This document shows positions 23,313 through 34,300 of a stretch of DNA of 64,000 bases, piece by piece. Location of the stretch: contig JAKOGI010003182.1 in the NCBI GenBank assembly GCA_029747015.1, positions 1 through 64,000 of the forward strand. The letters are read 5' to 3'. The notes under the pieces are model-generated. The model ran no database searches and was not told the origin of the DNA. It saw only the letters and a program-made list of their open reading frames with translations. Position 1 is the stretch's first letter; the number at the start of each line of letters is the position of its first letter. The translations under genes were made by a program, and so were the position numbers. Origin of the DNA: Carnegiea gigantea (Eukaryota; Streptophyta; Magnoliopsida; Caryophyllales; Cactaceae).

Positions 23313-24640
23313 TTTTGCTCGTCCTCGAGTAAAACAAACTAATCTTACTAAAAGAAAATGAAAAAAATAAGAAAAAGAAAATCCTAACTTGCTGTCGTAG
23401 GAATGACGGTTGCATTTAGCGTATACAACAAGCCCTTTAAATCCCTCGGTCTCCCAAGTGGACGAGTGAAGTCTCGTGAGGGTTTTCAGGTGAAATACCC
23501 ACAAAAATTATTTCGAAAAGAAAAGAAAATCTTTTTGGTTTTTCTCAAAGCTAATATGTACAAAATTTGGGGATGATATGCACATGTTCTAATTAACTAA
23601 ATCACCCATGTAACCAAGTTATTGACCTGCATATGCACAGAATGTACTTCAAAGCTCTCTACCTCATAAATGACATCAAAGCACTAATTTTTTCACCCCA
23701 TTGAACATCAAGATTCTGAATCCATCTCAGTACTCGTGTGCAAGTGTATCATCACCCTAAGGCTTAGATTTACCAGAATTAGACTCAACCCCACGTGACT
23801 GACACAACTAACATTATTATCATACTAACATTGGAAGCAAGCTTTCTTAGTAGCAATATTACTTCAAAGGGTAACACCCAATAGCACGTGCCTCAAAGAG
23901 TAACACCCAGTAGCGCATGCCTCAAAGGGATACTTGTCATTCCAAATTTTATTCCATCTCTTTTTCTTTTTTCTTGTTTATTCATAATACATTTTCTTAT
24001 CATTTTTTCATTTTTTCATCATTTTTTTCCAGAGTAATCGTGTCACAAGCAAGTGGGAGAATCATTCATGGAAGCCTAAGACCTAAAGATAATGATGAAG
24101 GAATAAACAAGGGTTGGATTATATAATCTATAATGAACAACTGGAGTTAGAATTAGGGCTCAGAATTTCACACTGAGGTTGGAGACTTATCATGCACATC
24201 CTACTTATATACAAGCTAATACCCAAAGCACAGGGGATTCAAGCTAATCAGACATAGTATAAACGTTTCCCAAAACAAAACCAAAAATCTTTTTGGATTT
24301 TTCAAAATTTTCAAAGAAAAGTACGTACACATGGGTACCCCATCCCCACACCAAAACTTCACAATGTCCTTATTGGGAGTGGAACAGACACATAAAGACA
24401 AAAAGAAAAATCTAGAAAAAACAAACATATGCTCAAAAACAAGACTCAAAAACAAAACAACCAATCAAAGGAAAACGACCAACTATACAAAAAGAAACTG
24501 GAATACAACAAAGGAAGAAGAAAAGAGAGAAAGAACGAGAGAGAAGAGAAGAAGTTTCTAGCAAACTAGGTCGGGTGCTAAGTACTCCCAAGCGATTTCA
24601 GATCACAATCACTGATCATGGCTAGGTTCATGAAGTATCA
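23313..24640 (-). other. Long non-coding spacer between integrase and 3' LTR
   Basis: Some Athila elements carry an envelope-like ORF in this position; none is readable here. The part at about 23390-24380 is shared with the old element at 1558-6739, including a short stretch translating to EGFKGLVVYAKCNRHSYDSK. A purine-rich run lies at 24400-24560. Confidence 0.65.
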
Positions 24641-24644
24641 GACA

Positions 24645-27600
24645 CTCCACATCTTAGCCCGGTAGCTCCAGAAATGGTTTTAAACGCTAGCCATTCACTT
24701 TGAAGGTGGCACCACTCTGAGGATCCTGAATTTCAACTACACCATAGGGAAAAACATGTGAGATAAAATAAGGACCCGTCTATCGAGACCTCAATTTTTC
24801 TGGAAACGGATGGAGCTTAGAGTCATACAAGAGTACTTTTATTCCCGGGGCAAAACTTTTTCCTAAAAATATGTCGATCATGAAATAACTTTGCCCTCTC
24901 TTTATACGATTAAGCACTCTCATAAGCCTCAGCTCCAATCTCATCAAGCTCACTTAGTTGCAGTCGTCTCTCCTCACCTGCCTCAGTTAAGTCATAATTA
25001 AGCTTCTTAATGGCCCACCAAGCTTTATGCTCTATCTCTATAGGTAAATGACAAGGCTTACCATAAACTACCCTATAAGGTGGCATACCTAAGGGCGTTT
25101 TGAAAGCCGTCCTATATGCCCAAAGAGCATCCACCAACTTATCAACCCAGTCTTTCCTATTCCTACTCACTGTCTTTTCTAAGATCTGCTTAATCTACTG
25201 ATTGGACACTTTAACCTGGCCACTAATTTGGGGATGGTAGGGAGTAGCAAGACTGTGGACTATGGAATACCTCTTCAGTAAGGCGTCAAAAGATTTATTA
25301 TTAAAATGGGTGCCCTGATCACTAATGATAGCACGGGGCATACCAAATTGAGCAAAGATGTTTTCCCTAAGGAATTTCACAACAACTTTAGTTTCATTGA
25401 TCCTAGAAGGGATGGCCTCCACCCATTTAAAAACATAGTCCACAGCTAACAAAATTTACTCATTCCCAAAGTAAGATGGAAATGGTCCCATAAAATCAAT
25501 ACCCCATACATCAAAAACCTCTATAACAATGATGGGGTTCAGTGGCATCATATTTGTCCTGCTTATCCTACCCAACAGCTGGCATCTAGGACAACTCTTG
25601 CAGTACTCAAATGCATCTTTAAACAAAGCAGACCAGTAAAATCCATATTGAAGAACCTTGGCTGCTGTCTTCCTACCACTAAAATGCCCCCGATATGCCT
25701 AGTCATGACAAAAATAAAGGACACTTCTCTCCTCATAGTCTGGAATGCACCTCTTAAATACTTGATCAGAACAATACTTAAACAGATAAGGATCATCCTA
25801 AACAAAGAACTTCACAAGGTAGAAGAATCTATCTTTGTCATTCTTAGTTCAACCCTCAGGGATCCTACCAGCAACTAAGTAGTTCACAATATCAGCATAC
25901 CAAGGATCAGGGTGAACAGCGTACAATTGCTCATCTTAGAAGTACTCAGAAATACTAGACTCACTTTCTCTATCATAGATGATCCTAGACAGATGGTCAG
26001 CTACAAGGTTTTCATAACCTTTCTTATCTTTGATTTCACAGTCAAATTCTTGCAAAAGCAAAATCTATCTCACAAGTCTAGGCTTAGCATCCTTCTTAGA
26101 AAGAAGGTGCTTAAGGGCAGAGTGGTCAGTATAAACAATCACATGTGACCCAATCAGATAGGATCTAAACTTTTCAAAACCAAAGACCACAGCCAAAAAG
26201 TTTTTCTCAGTAATAGTGTAATTCAGCTGGGCATCATTCGTGTGACTAGCATAGTAAATAACATGGAATTTCTTATCAATACGCTATCCTAACACAACTC
26301 GAATAGCATAATCAGATGCGTCACACATCAATTCAAATGGTTCCCCCCAAATAGGAGGATGAAGAATAGTAGCAGAGGTTAAGGCCTCCTTAAGCTTAGA
26401 AAATGCCTCATGACACTCTTCAGAAAAATGAAATGGCACATCCTTAGCTAACAGATTGGACAAAGGCTTTGCAATTTTACTAAAATCCTTAATGAAACGA
26501 CGATAAAAGCCAGCATGTCTAAGGAAAGACCGCACCTCTTTCGCACAAGGGGGAGGGAAAAGATTAATAATCAGGTCAGTCTTAGCTTTGTCTACCTTAA
26601 TTCCATCTCGAGAAATAATATGTCCTACGACTATACCATTTTTAACCATGAAGTGACATTTCTCCTAATTCAAAGTCAAAATTTTCTCCCTACACCTTTC
26701 CAACACCGTTCTCAGATTAGACAAGCAATTATCAAAAGAAGATCCAAGCACAGAAAAGTCAACCATGAAAATTTTCATACATTGCTCAACTAAATTTGAG
26801 AAAATAAAAATCATGCATCTTTGAAAGGTAGCAGGGGCAGTACACAGTCCAAATGGCATTCTTCTAAAGGCATATGTTCCAAATGGACAAGTAAAAGTAG
26901 TCTTCTCCTAATCCTCAAGAGCAATAGAGATCTGGGTATAACCGGAATATCCATCTAAAAAGCAATAAAAGGAATATCCAGCCAACCTCTCTAGCATTTG
27001 ATCTAAGAAGGGAAGGAAAAATGGTCTTTTCTAGTGGCAGCATTCAATTTTCTATAATCTATACACACACGCCATCCAGATTGAACTCGAGTAGGGATTA
27101 ACTCGTTCTTATCATTCCTAATCATGGTAATACCAGTCTTCTTAGGAACAACTTGAACAGGGCTAACCCACTCACTATCAGAGATAGGATGAATAATCCC
27201 ATGTCTAACCATTTCAACACCTCCTTCTTAACTACTTCCTGTGAAGTGGGATTCAAGCGCCTTTTACGGTCACGGTAGGGTTTAGCATCGTCCTCCAAAT
27301 GAATTCTATGTTGCACAATAGAAGGACTAATACTCTTAATATCCCTAAAGTCCATCCTAGAGCTTCCATGTTCTCTCTAAGCAAAAGAAATCAGTCTAGC
27401 TTCTTGGTCCCGGTCCAAGTCAAAAGCAATAATGACAGGTAAGGATTTATCGAGTCCTAGGAATGTATACTTAAGAGAATTAGGAAGGGGTTTCAATTTA
27501 AGAGCAACAGGGAAAACAGATTCAGCAGCAAATTCAGACACAGCAGTGAGCAAATAATCAGCAGTAGAGCCCAAGTCATCGAACTCAAGCACATCATATT

Positions 27601-28150
27601 CAGGTTCATCATCGGTAAGAAATGACTCATACTCAGTAGCAAATGCATCATCAAAAGCATCATCGAATACAAAATCCCCTACCTAGTTAAGAGTAGAAAA
27701 TTCCATATCATCAAATCCAGAAGGTTGTCTTTACATGTTAAAGATGTTCAATTTGACAGTCATATTGCCAAAAGACAGTCTCATTATACCATTCCTACAG
27801 TTAATGAGGGCATTGGTAATGGCCAAGAAAGGACACCCTAGAATCACAGGAACCTAACTAGCTAAGACACCTTCTTAGTTTCAATCACGACAAAATCCAC
27901 TAGGTAAATAAATTCACCCACTCTAATCAGCACATCCTCAACTATTCCCCTAGGCACCCCAGTCGATCTATCAACGAATTGAATGACCATCCTAATAGGT
28001 TTCAGCTCACCTAAGTCTAGCCTCTTATACTCAGCAAAGGGTATCAAGTTAACACTAGCCCCTAAGTCAAGCAATGCTCTATGAATGAGTTGGTCCCCTA
28101 TGACTATAGACACAGTAGGGCAACCTGGATCCTTATACTTCACCGGGATC
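24645..28150 (-). pseudogene. Athila pol: protease, reverse transcriptase, RNase H, integrase
   Basis: Read on the minus strand from 28150 down. Protease: ALLDLGASVNLIPFAEY (28040-28090), with DLG in place of DTG as usual in Athila. RT: RRLNPTSQEVVKKEVLKWLD (about 27210-27270), WRVCIDYRKLNAATRKDHF (about 27030-27090), MPFGLCTAPATFQRCM (26812-26859) and the catalytic strand reading FMVDFSVLG instead of FMDDFS (about 26755), a lost Asp. RNase H: FELMCDASDYAI (about 26300-26335). Integrase: AVDYVFKWVEA, IISDQGTHFNN and HPQISGQVKVSNQ, where the catalytic Glu of GQVEVSN is Lys (25195-25215). The C-terminus (24670-24880) carries the GP(Y/F)-like and FKVNGQRLK pattern. Several in-frame stops and frameshifts separate these blocks. 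The polyprotein is inactive. Confidence 0.92.
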
Positions 28151-28699
28151 TAAGAAAGGATAGAATTAGCACTAGAAGTTAAGAAAGCCTTTTTAGGTAC
28201 ACTAGTTGCTCTCTTTATGGTACATAACTCCTTTAAGAATCTAACATAAGGAGGTATCTGCTAAATAGCATCAAGTAAAGAAATGTTGATCTTGACTTAA
28301 GAGAAGGTCTCTCTCATCTTCTCAATATGATCTTGATCTTTCTTCTTTAACCTATGGACGAAAGGAGACAAAGGCATCTGGATTTTCTCATAAGAAGGGG
28401 AGGAAGAATCCTTAGAAGGTGAAGAACTTGCTGAGAGGAGTCTTTTTCTTAAAACTCCTCTTCCTTAGAAGGTGACTTAAGAAAGGGAGGACTATCGAAA
28501 GCATTAGGGACATGATCATTAGTATCCTGTGACTGACTGAATGGACTAGTCTCTAAAGTAGAAGTGGGGGAAAAATTTTAGATGAATTGGTGAGGATACG
28601 TGCAAGGTTCATTAGGATTTCTCACTTGGTTATCAACCTCTCGATCAGAACGGAGAGATATAACCGCATTCACTTTCCTCACAGGCTCATTAGAGTTAC

Positions 28700-30117
28700 C
28701 AGCAAAAGAGGAGGCATGACCCTTAGGGTTCACCTCAGATTGACTCGGGAAAGTACGTGGTTCCCTAGAAGATGATACTAACCAGAAAAACTATTCGGTC
28801 ATCATTCTCATCATTCTTTCCATGTTAGCATTAATCATTCTCTCCATATTATTATTGATTCTCCTCTCCAATTTATCAATATCAGTATAACCAGGAGGAG
28901 GTTGAACTTGAGCTATGGGAGGTGGAGGTCTAGGTGCATTAGGCACACCTGAAAAAGTCAGTCTCTGAAAAGAGTTCGAAGGATGAGAGATGAGCTAGGA
29001 GTTGTTTCCAGGATACATCCCAGGTTGAGAATTAGGAACCATAGCATTGGGTCCACTATTCTATGAAACATTAGGGTGATTCCTCAACCCTGGGCTGTAA
29101 TAAGGGGAGAAAGGGTCATTCTTAGGTCTCTGAAAGGCCATACTTGTTGTTATTCAGTTGCTAACTGATGAGCAAAATAAGGACAAGCACTTAAAGAATG
29201 ATCTAGGACCTGACAATGAGAACAAGATACTATAGATGTCTGAGATAGCTAGGACATCTGGGGAGATAATCCCTTCAACATGTTTTCTAAAGTAGTAATC
29301 TTAGACTCTAAGTGACTAACATCAAAGACAGAATGAAACCCACCCCTTGCAAACATAGAACTCAGGCTGTCATCACGAGCGATTTTCCACTGCATGGTTT
29401 TCTCAGCCAAGTCTTCTAAAAACTCCCAAGCAGCTGTGGAGTTTTTAGAAAAAAAAGTCACCCTGACACATGGACTCTACCATGGTCCTAGCCTGTTGGT
29501 TAAGTCCTTCATACATAATCTGGCACAAACGTGCTTGGTCTAAACCATGATGTGGACATTGGGCCAAATAAAGTTTTGAACCTATCAAAATATTTCCAAA
29601 ATGACTCCCTATCAAGTTGCACAAATTGATTGATTTCATTCCTTAGCTTAACAGTCTTGGCATTAGGTAAATATTTTCTTAAGAACAATCTTACAAAATC
29701 ATTCCAAGAAGTAACAGAATTAGCAGGCAAGCTATACATCCAACGTTTAGCAGAATCTTTCAAAGCAAAAGGAATCAATTTCAATTGCACAACATCAATG
29801 AGAACATTAGGGAAATGCATCATAGAACAACCTTCTTCGAATTCCCTCAAAAACAAGTAAGCATCCTCCAAACCTGTGAATTTAGGGAGCATCTGAGTAT
29901 AATTGGGTTTTAATTCGAAGGTCACATTTAGTGGAAGGTTAGGCATAACAAAACACGACGGCAAAGCAGTCCTGAGAGGATAGAAAATATTACTCAAAGT
30001 CCTTTCTTGTGCCATGTTCCCTAACTCAAGCTTAGGTTCGGGTTCGGGTTCTAAGTCAGGGTCGGGCTCACCCCTAATGAGTCTTTGATCTTCAGGGTCT
30101 CTAACCCAACTAGTCAT
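28700..30117 (-). pseudogene. Athila gag remnant
   Basis: The minus-strand ATG at 30117 opens a 202-codon frame with the Athila gag core (PKFTGLEDAYLFLREFEEGC, then AKRWMYSLPANSVTSWNDF). A frameshift near 29560 moves the reading to another frame (CPHHGLDQARLCQIMYEGL). About 29170-29226 encodes the CCHC zinc knuckle CSHCQVLDHSLSAC. A proline-rich stretch (PPPPIAQVQPPPGYTDIDKL, near 28890) is followed by an Asn/Met/Arg repeat toward pol. Gag would package genomic RNA in the virus-like particle. Confidence 0.88.
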
Positions 30118-30749
30118 ATAAACCCCACACCTTCACCAGACAGAAGTCCTATTTTTTGGGCTTTTCTTTTTCTTTTTTTTTTGAATTTTTGAATTTTTTT
30201 TTTCTTTTTTTTCTTTTTTTCAAACACAAAATCAAATAAAAATGCTACTCAACCCTAAAAACGATTTACAAAAAGTAACCAAATCAAAAAGTTAATCAAT
30301 ATCTAAAACAAAAATGAAACTAAACCACATTCTAAAACAAAACAAAGCAACTAAAGCTTCAATTCCAAGTGATTTGTCAACCAATCCCTTTTTAAGTCTT
30401 AAGTTTCTAAATTGTTATGAGTTCTTTTTTTTTTTTAAGATGAACAAATGAACTAAATATATCACAACTGATAACGAAGTAAATCAAAGTAACTAATAAG
30501 AACAAAACTAAGAGAAAAATGCTCAAACTAAAGGAAACAGAAACTTACCATTTTGTTTTTAAAGTTTTTAACTTTTTTTTTCAATTTTTTGTGGTTTTCA
30601 AGTTTTTCAAAATTTTTTTTCATTTTTGAGAGTATTCAAGAAATAAACTAAACTAAGTCATAATTGATAATGAAATAAACAAAGTAAGGTAGAACATATG
30701 CAACTAAAAAGAACGTAGCTAAGAAAATGAAAATATGACCTAATCTTAT
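30118..30749 (-). other. Athila 5' untranslated leader
   Basis: Very A/T-rich leader between the primer site and the gag ATG, with long homopurine/homopyrimidine runs (30160-30235, 30565-30630). No ORF. Confidence 0.6.
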
Positions 30750-30778
30750 GTCGTCGTCCCCCCTAATGGCGCTAAAAT
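30750..30778 (-). promoter_or_regulatory. Degenerate primer-binding site, tRNA-Asp type
   Basis: Just inside the 5' LTR the minus strand reads TAGCGCCATTAGGGGGGACG. It can be aligned with the tRNA-Asp complement TGGCGCCGTTGCCGGGGA with several changes. Position and lineage support the call; the match is weak. Confidence 0.55.
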
Positions 30779-30780
30779 CT

Positions 30781-32533
30781 TGTTAGGATAAATTTGAGTG
30801 TAAAACAGAAGCCGAAAACGTACGACTTTCACTGTAGTACTTGAGGGTTGTTTCGTTAGGGTCAATAGACAAGATTATGGTCACAGAAAAGGGTGAATTA
30901 ACTAGTTAATCTACACTAGACCAAATTAAACCATTCAAAGAGAACTAGTGCCCTAATTCAACTGAACATTCGACTATGCATTCGACTAAACATTCAACTA
31001 AACACAAACGTAATAAGGAGTCTAATAAATTCAACACCATTCACCTAAACATAAGGTAGATTAAATGAACTTACTAACTCAACCAACATTTAATCGAAAC
31101 TAAAACCTAAAGGCTGAAAACTAAAATTAATATAGAGCTAATATCTGAACCAAAACCATAAGAAATTAACTCACTAATTAAGTAATTAATCTCAATGTCA
31201 ACCATCATTCATTATCATCAATAATCAAATTCCTAAAATCTGAAACAACCAAAACCAAGCAATCGATCTAATTTAATACCACTCCAATCAGTGAACAACA
31301 CAGTTGAAATCAATCACCATACAACCGCATGAATTCAGATCAACCAAAGCAGTACCATTCAATCACCAAATTAAACTGAACTTGTAAACAGGGGAGGGGG
31401 AAAGAACTTGCTACATCAATCATCATTTAATCAACTCGCACAGAACCAATGTGTTCATCAGTGATAAAATAAGAGGAGACAGAGATCAAACCCTGAGATT
31501 GTAACATAGAGAAGATGGAATGGAGAGCTCGGTCAGCCGAATTAGCCCATCACCAGAACTACTACTTCTAAGCTTTGGACAGGTCCAAAAGTAGGGGGAG
31601 GGAAGAAAATAAACTAGACCCAAGCTTCCTTGCTTTGCAGCTCAGCTTGCATATATCAACAATGGCGGCAATGCCATTGTCAATTCCATAAAACAGTAAC
31701 AGGGGAGGGAGGAAATCAAATGAAATCAACTAACCCAAAGCCAAAATCATTATACTTGTATGCTTAATTTGTGAACATCAACTAGAGATTAACAAAACCA
31801 TAATTAATTACATGAAATTCAAGACCCATAACCTAACAAACATCAAACCCTAACCCTTAAAATCGCAAAAATTGCATCTGAATTACGAGAGAAAACTTCA
31901 AAATTAAACTAATTAAACCCTAAAAACTTTCTAACCTCCTCTTCTGGAGACGGCTTCTTGAATACCCAAGCTAATCCAATCTTCACCGTTCATCTTGAGA
32001 CTCATGGGCAGAGGAGATGGTGCGACTTGGTGTGCTATGCTGGCGTCCTTAGCATAAAACCCGGTGATGGGTAAGGAGGGTGGATGTGCTGGCACTCGGT
32101 GGTGGTGCATGGTCTGGTTGTTCGAAGAGAGAGAAAGGGGAAGATAAGGAATGAAGGAGATGGAGGAGTTGGGTTCTCTAGTTTCTGGGACCGAGAGAGG
32201 AGAGAGAAGAAGAAGATAAGTGAGAAAGGGGGTGGGGTAATTTGGGTTCACGTGCCTAGCACGTGTGGGCTGCTAGTTTTAGACTTTATTATTTTTTTAT
32301 TTTTTTTCTTAGGCTAAACAAATGGGCTTTTAGGATTGGGTTGGGTCAATTTGGCCCAGTTCTTCATTTCTGGTATTTTCAGCATTTTTCTTGCACTTCT
32401 CCATAATTATTCTCATTTTGTTCAAAACCCACAAAATAAAATAAAATCAAATAAAAACCTGAAAATAATAATGATAACGAGTATAAAATAGGTGTAAAAG
32501 TATCGTAAAAATTACACATTTTTGGCATGAATA
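30781..32533 (-). repeat. 5' LTR of the Athila element
   Basis: 1,753 bp, partner of 21551-23294. It has the same G-box pair at about 32250-32266. The terminal CA has decayed to TA at 32532-32533. Confidence 0.95.
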
Positions 32534-32935
32534 TAATTCTTGGGATAGATGCCAGTAATGAGCATTGGAGTATAGTAATCAAAATTAAGGAAGGAAAAAA
32601 AAAACTCTGCAAATACTGCAATGAAAGTTTTGAAAAACCATAATACAACTATTCCATGATGGAAAAAGAAATTATTGCAGTCGTAAGAGGAATTGAAAAG
32701 CTCTTAATATTTTTATCTCGAAAGCCTTTTTCTTATACAAACTAATGGCAATGGAGTACTTGATTTTGTAAAAAAGGATTTATCAAATGTACAAGCGTAA
32801 AGGCGACTACTGCATTTGTAATCATGACTTAACCAATTTTCTTTTTCTGTTGAACATGTTTAAGGATCGAAAAATTCTCTAGCATATAGGTTAACTCGTG
32901 AACTCGCTAATATTTGTCATCGGAGAACTCTTACC
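32534..32935 (+). pseudogene. EPRV RNase H, second part
   Basis: Immediately after the right target duplication the plus strand continues LGIDASNEHWSIV in the same frame left at 21550. It includes the catalytic Asp of the DAS motif, then MMEKEIIAVVRGIEKL with the catalytic Glu, and a C-terminal VEHV..GSKNSLAYRLTREL stretch with the Asp-to-Tyr change typical of decay. Stops interrupt it at several codons. This is the missing half of the domain at 21500-21550. Confidence 0.85.
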
Positions 32936-33245
32936 AAAAAAGGAGAAAATCCAAAATGAAATATCATTACTGCTAGAATGGATTTCTCCTTCTAGTAAAA
33001 TCCGTATATACATTTTGAAATTTCATGCAAACAGTAAATCACGCTTTGGTTTGTTATCTTCTACCTAATTAATAGTATAGAGATTCAACCTTTTACAATT
33101 ACTAATGAATTACTTATGGTGTCTTTATAATGTTCAAGTAAAAATAAGTTTCTATGCTTAAGAAAAGTAGTTCAACGAATGGTATGCAGCGTGCAATGAC
33201 TACTATCATAATTATTCCAAAGTTATTTAGGAACCATGAAGTAAT

Positions 33246-33596
33246 ATGATCTTTTTTCTTAATAGATCTGGAGTTGGTGGTATTAGATTCTCAGCAAATT
33301 CAATCCCTTCAGATGACCATATCATGAAAGCCTATGAATATATGATAGTAGCTTACCTTATAAAATTTCCTGATCTAAAGTACCCATTCTTTTCAAGTCT
33401 AACTAAGTTTCGAAAGTGTATGTTTAAAAGAATTCACAGAATTCTCACATCTTCTGATGGTCCAACAAGAGACCTATATAATAAAAGTCTACTTATTGAG
33501 GTACGTAGCGCATTGATTGAGTATGAAAATGGAAAGGCCAAACCAATTCACTATCTTGTTCAATTAATTGACTTAAATGATTTTGATGAGCAATGA
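33246..33596 (+). pseudogene. EPRV downstream ORF, unknown function
   Basis: A 116-codon open frame (MIFFLNRSGVGGIRFSANSI at its start) lies about 310 bp after the end of RNase H and in the sense direction of the virus. A degenerate continuation follows to about 33950 (DLLDVGVGKFLLEKEKRHLH near 33792-33850). I do not recognise a domain. A separate ORF after RNase H fits florendovirus-like genomes, but the frame could also be a chance survivor. Confidence 0.5.
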
Positions 33597-34125
33597 CATG
33601 AATGGTTTCCAGAGTGAGAAGTAGTCCTCGATTCTTCCTTAGCAAGAGCCATTGGTTTCTGACAACATTTCTCATCAAATATGTGCAATAATTGAATGAG
33701 GAAAGATACTAACGCATTGTGGAAATACTACTTTTGTTCATCACATTGATTTTAGCAAGTATATGAAGGTAGAAAGAGCTACTTCAGAGGATCTCCTTGA
33801 TGTCGGAGTTGGAAAATTCTTATTAGAAAAAGAAAAAAGACATTTGCATGATTTATTTGAAAAGTGGGATTGAGAGCATCTTCAACTTAATAAAGGTTTT
33901 GATAATTATTCATATAATGATGGACTTGAAGACATAATTGGATAAGAAGGCATGTAGAACCTCAATATAGATTACTAGTCTTGTAAGCATTGAGTACTCT
34001 GAAAAGTTGTTGCACCATTATGTATTATCTTTTAGAATAATAATGCAGTCTATTGTAGCCATGTGAGAGGATCTCTTAACAATGTGTGTACTAGAGCAAT
34101 TAGGGCGTTCTATGTATTCCATCAC

Positions 34126-34137
34126 CTCTATAAAAAG
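34126..34137 (+). promoter_or_regulatory. TATA box of the EPRV leader/promoter
   Basis: CTCTATAAAAAG lies downstream of all viral coding remnants, where pararetroviruses keep the promoter for the pregenomic RNA. A possible very degenerate tRNA-Met primer site (TTAGAGC) occurs at about 34505. Confidence 0.5.
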
Positions 34138-34300
34138 AAAAGCTTAGTGTTATGAAGGGACACGATCATTTAAGCATATTTGAGCAAAAGAGTAATCGGG
34201 TTTCTCTATTTCTCTATTAGCAAATGTCTCTAATGATCTTAGTAGTTTAAGTCCTCTCCAATTTTTCCATTGTAATATTTCCACTCTCAAGTTTTTTCTA

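Larger units (their letters stand above)
21551..32533 (-). mobile_element. Athila-type Ty3/gypsy LTR retrotransposon, complete structure
   Basis: Paired LTRs 21551-23294 and 30781-32533 begin TGTTAGGATAAATTTGAG and end in GGCATGAACA (right copy GGCATGAATA). They are flanked by the 5-bp duplication TAATT, giving a unit of 10,983 bp. The minus strand encodes gag, protease, reverse transcriptase, RNase H and integrase in the gypsy order. Diagnostic Athila features are the protease surroundings (ALLDLGASVNLIPF), the RT strand FM-x-DFS and the long non-coding spacer before the 3' LTR. LTRs differ by several percent by eye, so it is clearly older than the SIRE copy. Lesions in gag, RT and integrase mean it cannot move by itself. 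Confidence 0.95.
18690..34300 (+). mobile_element. Endogenous pararetrovirus remnant (Caulimoviridae), interrupted by an Athila element
   Basis: Degenerate plus-strand coding sequence follows a plant pararetrovirus plan: basic region with zinc knuckle (18700-18890), movement-protein-like stretch (about 19190-19690), protease/reverse transcriptase (20100-21420), RNase H (21430-32935, split), a downstream ORF (33246) and a TATA-bearing leader (34126). Bases 21551-32533 are the later Athila insertion. No LTRs flank it, and its left end is cut by gypsy spacer DNA. Stops and frameshifts occur throughout, so it is a non-functional fossil. The separate downstream ORF suggests a florendovirus-like lineage, but this is inference. 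Confidence 0.78.

Noticed and set aside
23233..24561. Envelope-like gene in the Athila spacer
   Set aside because: Some Athila elements have one here, but the frames are short, on both strands and of low complexity. The shared conserved block is not a long frame.
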